NCBI GenBank assembly: GCA_029964075.1
Contig: CM057149.1
Coordinates: 33,996,900 to 34,060,899 of the forward strand
Direction: 5' to 3'
Length of the DNA: 64,000 nucleotides
From: Patiria pectinifera
Lineage: Eukaryota; Echinodermata; Asteroidea; Valvatida; Asterinidae
Under the pieces are notes generated by a model. That model was given only the letters and a program-made list of their open reading frames with translations. It was not told the origin of the DNA and ran no database searches. Position 1 is the first letter of the stretch. Each line of letters begins with the position of its first letter. The position numbers and the translations under genes are program-made. Positions 33,201 through 46,000 of this stretch are shown here, in pieces.

Positions 33201-36200
33201 AATATACTGTAAACAGAAACTACACGTATTGGGAACTTCCAAGCATAAAATAATTGCCATACAACTGTATCTGCTAAGCGAAAATGGGAGAGTGAGTCAG
33301 TACCAATGAAAGTCACTCGGCGGTTTAGTTGATAAACTGTTCTGGCTTAGCTGTACTATACTCAACATATATACAAGATTCACTGCCTCTTTTGTACAGG
33401 GTGTCTCAAAAAAAGGTAACCTTACTTGAAAGGGTTATTATGGCCAGACTATTTATCTACAAGCAAGAAGCATGGTATCATCTTAAAGCTGAAGCTGTTC
33501 GCTTTTCAATGATACCTTGGGTTACATTCCAGAGTCACGCATCACGGAGCACCATTGTCTTGAAGATGTGGTGCAAAAATGCAGTTGGTTCACTTTTGAA
33601 CCCATGTCATTCTGGCCTTTAGACAGTGTGTAAACCTCAGGTTGACACAATGGTTCAGCTACCAGCAGAACAGAGAATCTCTGTGGTCAAAAAATTACAT
33701 GGACCAAGAAATTTGCAGGCTACACAGCACAGGATGCATTTGGAGAAGCATTCCCAGACTGAGAACCACCAACAAAGAAAACAATCTGGGCCAATGTGAG
33801 AAAGTGTGAAACACATGCAACCAGCCTCAACCACAACAATTTTGAAGTGTGGTGCATAATGAAATTGTATTTCATAGTAGGAGGGTTCATAGATAAAGAG
33901 TTTACAACTGTCTTCCTTTTGTACTGCTCTTACTTGATATGATTCCTCCTTAATCTGACCCTTCTACCCAGTGTCGAGAAAATTCCTGTTGGAACCTTCC
34001 CTCAAACAGCTGAGGTTACACATTGAGAATCGGGAGGAGAGTGGTATGTGTGTGAACATCTTGAGCAGCATGCTGGCAAGCCTCTACAAGATATCCAAGG
34101 TCAGTCAATATGTAAATATACCATGGCTTACGGGTCAAATATGTGATTATATTAACCTAAGGCATTGAGAACTGGGAGGAGAGTGGTATGTGTGTGAACA
34201 CCTTGAACAGCATGCCGGCAAGCCTCTATAAGATACCCAGCAGGTCATTCAGTATGTAAATATACCATGGCTTATGGGTCTAATAGATGATTATATTTAT
34301 CTAAGGCATTGAGAATTTGGAGGAGAGTAGTATGTGTGTGAACATCTTGAGCAGCATTCTAGCAAGCCTCTACAAGATATTCAATGTCAGTCAATATTTT
34401 TGGGGTCAAATATGCAGAAATTTTCCTATTAAGGCATTGAGAAAGTTCTGGAAGGAGATCAAGTGCTATGTGTGTAGACTGGATATCTAAGGTCAGTCAA
34501 TACACAAATATTCCATGGTTTGTGGGTCAAATAGTATACAAATATTGAGTGGCTCAGCGTGGAATGGGAGGAATATTATTGCAAGGTTAAATCTGGACTT
34601 TTCCATTTCACGAGGCGAAGCCGAGTGAACTGGAAAAGTCAAGATTTTACCGAGCGATAATATTCCTCCCATTTCACAATTTAAAGCATTCAATATTTGT
34701 TTTATATAACCGACATATAGATCCTTGTCATTTGATATATATTTGAACTTTTATTTCAATACAAAACTGGAGGAAAATGTATTTCTCTCTTCCAAACCAC
34801 CCCTTCACGAAAATGTTTGAACCCAACGCTGTAGCGCTGGCTCTTTGGAACAATACGCGCAACGCTTGAACGCGCACACCAGCATGCATTTGCACACAAA
34901 TACCACGTCATGATCCTAACTGTTGAATAGTATTTCCCATTCCCCATGGGCGGATAGTACTTTTTGAGCCGCGGCATGAATGGGAGCAATAACGAATGAC
35001 ACGTGATGTTAGCTCCACCAATCAAATGACAAGGATCTGTATGTCGGTTATATAAATGGATCTATTTCCCTAAGACATTGAGAACGGGAAAGAGAGCGCC
35101 ATTTGTGAGGACATTTTAAGGAGCATGCTGGCAGGATTCTGTGTGATATCTACTTGCTACATGAGGTCAGTCAACACGCAAATACTCCATGAGTTGTGGG
35201 TGAAATAGTTGGTTTTATAACACCTCACCCACAGATTCTGTGTCTTGATTGGCCGAGAGCGAGTCACATGGTACTTCCTATTTTTGCAATCTTTCAGTGT
35301 ACAGCCAAAAGTACTATACCCTTAGCAACCAAAGTACTATACCATTAGCAACCAAAGTCCTATATGCATGGCGCGGTATTTGTGTGCAAATGCATACTGG
35401 TGTGCGTGTACCGCATATTGTTCCCAAGAGAGCGCGCCACAGAGTTGGGTTCAAACATTTCATGAAGGTGTGGTTTGGAAGAGAGAAATACATTTCCCAC
35501 CAATTTTATTTTGAAATTGAAGTTTATTTTAACTGTGTTCAGATTTAAATAATTTAAAATATTACAACCAAGCAGAATCTGTGGGTGATGAAGTATTATA
35601 AAACAAATATTGAATGCTTTATCTCTTGGTGAAGTAAAACAAGCCTCCCTCAGTGATCCATGGAGCATTCTATTTTCCCTCGCCATGGATCACCTCGGGA
35701 GGCTAGTTTTACTACACCACTCGAAGCAGTTAAAGAGGTTGTGGAATGCTCAAAGACATCTCCGTCATTTTTCGGGTATATGTAGCCTAAGGTGTGATGA
35801 AATAAAAACGACTATTGTGTCTGTCATGAAATGAGTACAAAGGTACTTTTGAGAGCTGTTTTTCAGGTCCTGTTTCGACCCGAACGTGCAATTTGTGTAA
35901 AAGTCGTCGTTGGGGGCAGCAAACGACTTAATAAATGGGACTCCCGATGCAGGGAAGTATAAACGAGTCCTGTTTATTACGTCACAATTTACTATGTTTT
36001 GTTTGCTGCCCCCAACGACGACTTTTACACAAATTGGACGTTCGGGTCGAAACAGGACCTGAAAAACAGCTCTCAAAAGTACCTTTTGTACTCATTTCAT
36101 GACAGACCCAATAGTCGTTTTTATTTCATCACACCTTAGGCTACATATACCCGAAAAATGACGGAAATGTCTTCGAGCATTCCACAACCTCTTTAATATT

Positions 36201-39200
36201 TGTATAATATTCCCCTATACATATTAGCGTTTCTGTATTTATTTTGCAGACGGAGTCTGTGGACGCTGACGTGAGCATCATTGTCAAGCTGCTGCTGGAG
36301 AGTATTCTGAACATGGTCATGTCGCTTGATTGGAAGACCAACACAGCGGTAAGAGTCTCAACTCCAGTGGAAACTCCATGCAGTCTATGATGAATTAAAA
36401 CCTTCAAAGTAATAATTTGATCTTAACAAGGGGAATCAGGCTGGAGTAGCAGTACTTTCCTCCGTTTCCACTGCTGTGACCCGGGTTCGAATCCTGCCCT
36501 GGACATCACTTTACCGTGGTGGCCCCAAGAGAAGTAGTAGAATCCCACCTAGGATTTGGTGGGTTGGGGTGTGGGTTTTCTTTTGTAAGTCATTCCGCGG
36601 TTTTCCCTGTAATTTTATTCCAATGTTTTCTTCTTGTCTCTAAAAACAGACTCTTCTGGGCAGTTGGCCAAAAGTGTTGTTTTTAATTGTCAAAATATAG
36701 ATCTTCTCCTATACAACATTGATTAAATTTTATGAAAAAGACCTTCCTTTACAAAGTTATGCAGTTGAAGTTTATGATGTCACAAAAGGTGTCATGAAAG
36801 TGAAATTGAGACATTTTGGGTTATGCATTTCTGACTGTTACACCTGGAAACCCACCCCCCCCCCCAAAAAAATTCAGGCACAATTATGGTCTGAAACTCC
36901 CAAAGTGAAATGCGGATAATGGCCCAAGCCGAAGGGAGGCCCATATTTATTGCCATTCATAAATACCCTTCAGTCAAAAAATCAAAATAAGTCCAACAAT
37001 TTTCCAACAAGTTTACTTCATGTTTTGTGAAACACCCCTCTAGCTATGTTTTATATTTTGTGCCTTGCGGGTAGTAATAAAAATCCACTTGTTTGGAGAT
37101 TGGCGCGTCTGTGGCGTGTCTGTGGTGCAGAATGAAGCAGTGCCGGACAGAAAATGTTTAAACCCAGTCAGAGTTTTATCAACCATTTAAAACACACACC
37201 TGACGGGCTCTTGACCAATAGAAATTGGTAAACTGTCGTTTGTGTTTATAGAATTAAATGCATCTTGTTTTAATTAATATTTCTTTTCTGAAAGAGTTAC
37301 ACAGTCTGACCTTCTCTTGCGTTTCCTCGCCTCCAGGTTCTATGCATCTCTTGTCTGCTGGACCTGCTGCGACTGATGAAGGAATCCCACTACCAGGAGC
37401 TGAAGGCCAGCCTGAGAGAACAGGAGAGGCACCGAGAATTCCTCAAGAAGACCATGAGGGTCTTCAAGGAGCTGTCTGCCAAGCAATTCTACCAGGTGGA
37501 CTGGATGGCCATGAGAATGCTGGCCAACAGGTAAAACAGGATGGACCGCCATATATACAATTAGCCTGTTTAAGATATGGTACTGGTTCTGGTTCTGGTG
37601 GAATACTGCATAATCTCCTCAGCAGGGATGTAATATGCAGGCGCGAGGTGACTGAGCAGATATTTGCATGAAGTGGGCCCCCCTGATGATGTCATCTGTG
37701 TTAAGAGATTGAAGTTTCGACTTAAAAATTGCAATGCTTGGTGCTTGACGTTATTTCCGGTGGTTATTTATTCCATTCTGCAAAAGTTCTTGGGAATAAT
37801 GAGAACACAATGGTGGGCACAATAGGAGGGCATTGGGGGGTTTGGTATACATTTTTATTGGTTTATTTATATTTCCGCATGATAAAGTAATGACGAGCTT
37901 TTGGCAAAAATGTGAAAACCTCGTTGGGGTTATGTGTGTGTCAAATGTTAAATATAGTTGTACTCCATGTTGTAACTTGTTTCTGTTTAGTGTGATACTC
38001 GTTGCAACAAGGCGCGTGTCCATCGATCTGTCCAGCACATTCTTGACTGCTGACAACGCTAATGTAGAGGTGAGTTCTTGTTTATACCTGAACTGCCTAG
38101 GCCATTTTGACTACTGTGCTTCCTTAATCTGTCGAAATGCTTTAAAGTGCTCTATTAGATAGTTTTCAAGCTGATACCGGTCCCGACCAGGGTTGAATTT
38201 TACCTGTGTAAAGCACTGGATCCGTGTAGAAAGTCATTTTCGATCCTTGCCAGTGTGAAAGGGGTTCCTGAAATCTCCATGTCGGACCCGGGTCCAACAC
38301 CAAGATTTTGGACAGTGTGAAAGGCCCTCACTGATGAGTTACCAGCAGAAGCAATTCAGAGCATGCTTACTTTAGATTCACTCATCAGACTTTTTCACAA
38401 TGGTCAATGTGATTATGCTATTAATGTAATATTGGAAACCTTCCTTGAAAAACAACCCTAAAAACCAGTATTCCTGTGAACAAATAAAACATTCCAGAGT
38501 ATGCAGAGTTACAGCCGTGCGTCTGGGGGAGAAAATTGGCTAGAAAGAAGAGTAGGGTACGAAGTAAGTGGCTGGCTTGCGTTGGAAGTATGACACAAAA
38601 CTGCATGAAGTCAGCATGTGCATGTCTGTATGTGATTGTGGTAATGGTATTACAGTCGAAGCAATGATGTTGTTTAGTCCCAAATATGTGAGGCGTTCTC
38701 GCACAAATGAGACGCAAATGAGATCGGGCTGTAGTGGAGAAAAATGCAAAAAAACTGAGAAGTGATGATTTTTTCTTGATTTTTCGATTTATTGATATTT
38801 GTAATATTTCATATGTCTACTACACATATGTTAAGATAAAGTATAAAATGTGTTGAATAAAAGTTTTTTTATGGAAAAACAATTGGCATCTTTCATTTCA
38901 CGAGTACAAAACTTGAATTTTGGTGGCCTGTTTCTCAGTACTATATTTTTTGACAAATCGATACATGCAAACTTTTAACAGCCCTAACTTGTCAACAGAA
39001 TGTCCGATTGAAATGCAAAAAACCTCATTGTAAGGAGAATTTTATTCTCTTTCCTATTATCTGCAAACCCTCATTTCGACCTCTGCCCAGTTCTGTCTCA
39101 TTTTGCCAGAAAGCCTCACAATTATGTGACTTTGTTATCCAAAAGCCTCCTCTCTACCTTTTTAATGATCTCATGTGGGGTTCTGTTGTATTGAGCATCT

Positions 39201-42200
39201 GCAATAGTGTATTTGAGGCTTGATATTTTCTCCTTTTGACTTTTAGCATGTAGTGGCTATGAAAGGGTTGTGCACGAGATTTGTTTGTATATTGTCTCCA
39301 GTAAAATTAACTGTAAAATTTCTTTGGTATGTCATCGGAAGTGTGGTGGCATGCGTCTGTTCCCTTTTTCTTTAGATGAAGATTGTGTGTTTAATTTTCT
39401 AGTAATTTGGTTTGTTAAATGATGTTAATCAAATTAGGTTTTGCCCTTCACCGACGTATAAACACTGTATACTCAGTGTGTTACCTCCCGAGTAAAGGTT
39501 GGGGAAAATTCCATCTTATAAATGATGTTGCGAAAACTATGTTTTTATGTTTGTTCATGATTTTGTTTCCCTTTGTTTTTTTACCCATGGATCAAAAACT
39601 ATGTGACCCCCCAGCACAGAACCAGTTGGCAGTCCCACGGCCGTATTATGAGATTCAGCCCTTAATCCATTGAATATTGATGAAAATAGGGAACTGAAAA
39701 TACCTTTTACTCTGTCAGATTTTGTCCGATTCCCATATTCTTTACATCAGTAGAAAGCTAATTCAATGCCCTTTCTAATGAGCCCAAAATCCAAGGTTTT
39801 TTTTTCAAAAATTGGTCCAAGTGGCTGGTATTGTGCTGGACAGTTGTTGCCTCAACGGTTGAGTTGTCTCAACAGTCGAGCTGTCCCGAGTCAACTTGTC
39901 TCAACGGTCGAGTTGCCTCAACGGTCGAGCTGTCCCGAGTTGAGTTGTCTCAACGATCGAGTTGTCTCAATGGTCGGGCTGTCCCGAGTTGTCTCAACTG
40001 TCAAGTTGTCTGACATTAAAATATTCATAGTAAAACTTGCTAAAGTTCTCTGTGTTCTACTCATTTTAAATTTGCCACACACAAAAAACACAATTGCTGG
40101 GACAACACAGATTCCAGTTTGCGTTTGCACTTGCAATGAGGATGCACTAGCCTTATTACATATAGTAAAAAGATTGAAGTAAACACTCCACTCGTTGAAG
40201 GCCTATAGGATCATTTGCATATATCCCAAAAGTAACCTACCAAATATATTATCAAAAAGCTTACTTGGATTGTCGATGGTATTGGTACTAAACACCCCGT
40301 GAAATTACGCCGTGTGGCTTGCTGTAGTTTCAAAGAAATCAAGAAATGTAGGTCAGTCAATTGACTGATTTTTGGAATAAAGAGTGCTATTGGCAAAATC
40401 GTGCTTGTGATCAAACGATTGTGCATGGTTTTTCACTGTTTTCCCAAAAAGTGTAATGTCCACTGAGCTGAAACTTTAACAAGTTAGGTTTTGAACATTC
40501 TTCTTTGGATTTTGAGTGGTGTTATGATTGGAAACAAATAAAATGCATGGAAAGCAAATGATCCTGTATGCTTTAAATAATTGAGTAATTTTCCAGTAAT
40601 GTTTTAGTAATGCTCAATGATTTTTTTTCATCATCCTCAGCTATGGTTTGACTACTTCCGTCTAGCCTGTGTCTTCATCACCCAGCCCTGTCTACAGCTC
40701 GACACTATGACCCCAGCAAAGCGTGATCGTATCATCAACCGGTACGGTGACATGAGGGTGGACATGGCCCAGGAGATTGTCAGCAAGTGGCAGAGTCTAG
40801 GTACCAGACTTTTTTTTCTGATGCTTTTGATTCTGATGTTTTACTTTAACACAGACATTGCGCATGTGTTTGTCTGATTTGTAACTGTGTTTGTCGTTTG
40901 TTCGCAACCCAAGGGGATCACAAGAGTCTGTTCCGCAACCTGACCCGACCTTTCTTGGAGGTCACCATGGTCAGACAGGCCGAGATCCGTCGCATCATTC
41001 TGCCCATCATCTTTGACATCATGTGCTGCGAGAAACTGGAGAGGGGCAACTTCAACCAGGTACGACAGGTTTATCGTCCTTTAAGTGCACTGTGCTGCCC
41101 TCTGGTGGTGAAGTGTGGAAACTCCTGCGGAGTTTTGACACTGGGACGCATCTTCCTCGTGGGATCATTCTGAAATGATGCCTGGTGCACATTGTAGCTG
41201 GCTTGTGTTTGTTAAGGTGATGGGAATACACATAAAGGGGCAAACAGTCCTGAGATTGCCAAGTTTTGAATGTTTTAGATTGTTTACTTATCCTATTTCA
41301 AAGGTCTGGTTGAAAGGAAATTAGCCTAATGTCGCATTGTTTCTGAGAAAAGCCCCCCAAAAAACACCTGATTGTTTACTTCTGACGCAGCGGGCATTTT
41401 GTGGCATACGTATTTTCCAGCCGTAAATATAAGTCTCTTTATGGACATTGCCCCCAGCTTCTGCGCCAGACGATTCAGTGTACTGTGCACATCGTGTGTG
41501 TGTGTGTGTGCACATAATGTACAACTTATTCACACAGTAGAGAGTGCTTTGACACACCCGTACAAAGTGCTATATCAATGTAATGTATTATTATTATTAT
41601 TATTCTTATTATTATTATTGTGGTTGATTTCAGCTGCTTTGAGCCGAAATGGAATGTTTCACTGGCCCAATGAGCAGGGTAATAGCACCTTGAGCACCAA
41701 TACTTGTGGATACGCTCGCTTTATAAAAATACACATTATGGAGTACCGAAGTGTGACGTCATTTGGAACCAGAAAGTGTAGTGCAAACGAATGGAGTACG
41801 CGCGTGTGTTGCTGCGCGAGCTGAATCACACGCTAATGTCTTTTACACACATTTTGTGCGCATGACATATTCACTTCGGTACTTCATTATGCTTCTCAAG
41901 AGACTTGATGATCACCTGCAGCATACTTCCCTAGTAGTGCATGTGTGGGTTTTTGACACTGTGACCTGTAGACTGGTGCTCTTGTTACTCTGGAGTGTTT
42001 TGGGTTTTGTTGTATTTTCAGCTGGAGGATGATCTGATCGACAAGCTGGACACTATGGTGTGTGTGGAGAAGAAAGGGGACGAAAACTACACCGTGCTCT
42101 TTAATCAGGTGTAAGTCAAACTCCATTCATCCCCTTATTTCCTTGTGTGTTTTATTTTTTTAATCACTTTCTGGTAATGAAAGCCAGCATTCCTCAAGTG

Positions 42201-43015
42201 CATAGGCATTGTAGTAGTGTTGCAGTGGAGGGACATGTGATGGATCACAAGTCCATCGCAACTTTCCAGTCCCAAGTCAACTCACAATCTGTAGGTATAC
42301 AGGGTGAGTCAAAAATTAAAAAAAACCCAAATAGCAGGACCATTTTTGTAATGAAGTTCTGCATGTAGCACTGTCAAAATCTAGGATATGAAACCCCAAT
42401 TCATAAGCTTTCTTTTAGTACAAGAATCATTCAAATCACTCATGTACTTTTAAGTTACAGGGTTTTTTAACACAACCACCATTTTAAAGTTCTTTCCACG
42501 GATCACAAAAAGCTAATTGTTCTTTCAGCAAAAAGAAATCACTTCACGGTCATCCGTATGTGAATTGTTTTCTTTTTGCTGAAAGAACACTTACCTTTTT
42601 TTGTGATCTGTGGACCGAACATTAAAATGGTCTTTGTGTTCAAAATTCCGTAACTTGAAAAGTACATGAGTGATTTGAATGATTCTTGTACTAAAAGAAA
42701 GCTTATTAAGTGGGCTTTCATTTCCTAGATTTTCAAAGTGCTACAGGCAAGACTTCATTCAAAAATTGTCCTGCCATTCGGGTTGCGTTTTTTTCCACTC
42801 AACCTGTAAATGTACTCTACATTTTTAACCACTGTTAATGGATATCTTTCCCTAGTCTGCTGGAATGTATCGCCAGTCAGCCGTGGCGAGAGGAAGGCGA
42901 ACAGTTTGTGGACAAGGTCAAACGCTTGCTGGAGCGACTCATCGACTACCGCAACGTGGCCGACACCAGCGTGGAAAACAGACACCTCCGGTTGAACTGC
43001 ATGTACAATCTCATG
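27296..43015 (+). CDS. DOCK exons 1-13: armadillo-like middle region
   Basis: About 590 residues of helical repeats between DHR-1 and DHR-2. In known DOCK structures this part shapes the dimer and contacts ELMO. Recognisable strings: VLQDILDALFNIL (exon 2), LILLKNFSHIATEL (exon 5), VDWMAMRMLAN (exon 8), LWFDYFRLACVFITQPCLQL and RYGDMRVDMAQEIVSKW (exon 10), AEIRRIILPIIFDIMCCE (exon 11) and LLERLIDYRNV (exon 13). Exon phases agree throughout, with consensus donors (gtgagt, gtaaga, gtcagt, gtaggt). Exon 6 is followed by decayed tandem copies of itself. Introns of 0.1-2.6 kb hold most of the mobile DNA. Confidence 0.93.
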
Positions 43016-46000
43016 GTAGGTATCACCTGAACCACATTGTCATGGAGCCGCTTAGCATGAATACAAATGTGCTTAGCGAACATCAGCTGAGAACCAGTGG
43101 CAAGTTGTAAAGATCCTGTCGTTTTGACTGGTAATCAAACATGACCTGTCATCACAATATGAGCTGAAAGTCTGACTTTTTAAGAATTAAGATATTTATT
43201 TATTTTGATTCTGCAGAGCAAGAGCTTTGCAATGGTATACTACGTTTAGGGGTACTGAGCTCAGTAATGGAAATATAGACCACCAACTTACTTGGAAGTT
43301 GTAAAACTGATTCTTGTGAAAATGGAATTTAAGCATCCAGTAGTTGTGCTAAAGTGAACGAACAGTCAAATAATAAAAAGGGTTAAAAACGGGTTTTAAA
43401 GGTGATGGACAGGACAGGACAAAACAAGCTAGAGTAAGGAAAAAAAAAAAGACTTACACATCAAGGTTCACCTGGAAACAAAAATATTGACAACCTCTTC
43501 AAAATTCGTTTTGCCCCACTTTACTGCAAAATGGCAATTTCCGACTTTAAGCTAAATTCTGGCGACAGGCCACCTATTTTCTGTGCTTAGGAAGTCTCTG
43601 TGCTCAAGGTATTTTTCCCGTGGATGCATGAGTGTTGTTTAGTGGGGTGCCATGGTCTAATGGTTACGGTGTTCGACTCGTGTCCCGTGGTACATGGGTT
43701 CGAATCCTGACGGGGAACATGGTGCATGTGCGCTGGGGCAAGGCACTTTACTACGATTGCCTCTCTCCACCCGGGTGTAGTAAATGGGTACCTGGTAGGC
43801 AGAAATTCCTTCAATGCTTGAGCGCCGTAATGGCAGCCGTGCTAAAGCCAGGGTAATATGGGAGCGCCATGAGCGTCATTTTGTGACGAACATGAGCGCT
43901 ATACAAGAAGCCAATACAATTATTATCATTATTCAGTAGAGTCCATTTGGTGGTAATGCCGTCCAAGAAATTCTGAAATGTGTCGTGAATATTCTTAACC
44001 GGTGAAATTTCACAATGTACAGGTTCCCACAGTCAGGGTGGGAGGGGGGGGTGATAAAAAGGAGGTTTAAGGGTTGGAATAAAGCATCAAAAGTTGAACA
44101 TTTATTAATACAAAAAAGAATTGAATGTGTTGAAGAGCACAGGGAACGCAACTCTAATGTAATAAAGTAAAGTCTTGTCCTGACTCAATTATGGATCATC
44201 TGTTCAGACTTTATCTCTGGTTCTCTTTATAGCATGGGATGCCAGTCCAAAGCCGTCACATAACAGATATGATGGGAAGATTCTTATAACCAGACAGATG
44301 AACATCCGGATGATGTTTCTCTCATTTCACTCCGATACAGAATTTCTACAAGGACGATGCCAACCGCGAGGACATCTACGCCCGCTACATCTACCGCCTA
44401 CGAGACCTGCACCTAGAGTCCAACGACTACACGGAGGCGGCCTTCACCTTGCTGGTGCTGGCTACGTCCCTGGAGTGGAGGGAGAAGATGCTTCAATCGG
44501 ACGACAAACACCCGCAGCAGATGGAGATGCAGAGAAAAGAGGCGCTGTATCACGAGATCATCAATCTCATGGACAAGGGAGAGGTTTGTTTTGCTAATTG
44601 ACAAACTTTTTGTACATTTGGAAATCATACATTCGTTTATAGTGCCTCACCTACAAATTCTGTATCTTGATTGGCCGAGAGTGATTCTCGCGACATTCGC
44701 TATGTTTACTCTCTTGCTGTACACATCCAAAAAGACTGTGCAAAGGCTGAAAAAGTGCTATACGTATAGCAACCATGTGGCAACAGGACATGTGTGCACA
44801 TGCATACGGGTGTGTGCATTGCGTGTTGCGCGTACTGTTCCCACGCATTACAGAGTTGGGTTCAAACATTCCATGAAGGGGCAGTTTGGAAAAGCATAAG
44901 TACATATTCTACTAATTTCATATTAAAATAGAAATGTATGTTAATTGGAATTTGGTTTAATTGATCAGTTATTTCTTAAAATTAAGCAGAATCTGTGGGA
45001 GAGGTGTTATGAAACAGATATTGACTGCTTTCACTTGTGGTGTACTATTACTAGCATCCCTCGGTGATCCATGGAGCATTCCATTTCCTTCGATTCGGGA
45101 AAACAGAACGCTCCCTGGATCGTGTTGGTGGCTACTTACTTCACCACTCGAAGCAGTCACTATTTGTATAATATTACACCTGATGCATATTCATGAGGTA
45201 ATGCACATATGCCGGTTTTTACACTTTGTGACATTCCTGGATATTGGACTCCGTACATGGCACTTTGTGACACTCCCCAGAGCCCCAGTGGGATAGACGC
45301 ACTGCATGCGCCTGTATCTTTGTAAACACCGGCAATCATGGATCCGCTATCCGCTCTGTTCACAAGTACCCCTCACCGGCAAAGAAAGCACGGTTGGGGG
45401 TGACCGACCAACGCTATCTTGCCTGACTGCAATTTTGCCGCGACGCGCGGCCGTACCATGTACCACTGCGTGTACATAGTACAAATCTTCTGGTGTACGT
45501 GCGTCACACACACAAGGAACGGTGCGCGTCAACCAGCTAAATGTCTCACCCATGGGACGTTGTTGCTAGGTAAAAGGGCGCCCTTTTTTGTTGGCGCACG
45601 GAGCCCATTGGCCGTAATCCTCATTCCTCTGTTTGTACCCTAACTTTTTAGCAACAGCTTTCATTGGTTTTGTACACGAATTTCAATGGTGGACTATCAG
45701 TCAAGCGTGGACGTATTGTTTGTGCCCTAACCCTTTTGTCCTTGGTCCACGATTGCCGGTGTCTACACTCGCATACTGGTTCGTGATTGCATGGCCAAAA
45801 GTACGAACGACTCATGTTATGCTGAATGTGGTCAAGCCCATAGCGTCTCTGTGTGAGCGTCAGGCCTTGTTAGCAGTGCTCTTGAATATTCTTCCCAGTG
45901 GTCTCCCCCAACTCTCCTTTTGTAAGCGTTGACGGGGTACCTGTGCCCGGAGTCCCTAGCTATATATTTCTATTATTGTGGAGTGCCGTGGCCTTGTGGT

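Noticed and set aside
39766..40182. 138-codon frame
   Set aside because: Spans the GTTGTCTCAACGGTCGA minisatellite and has no exon signals.
43653..43730. tRNA gene on the plus strand
   Set aside because: SINE head: followed by the shared SINE body and a repeat tail.
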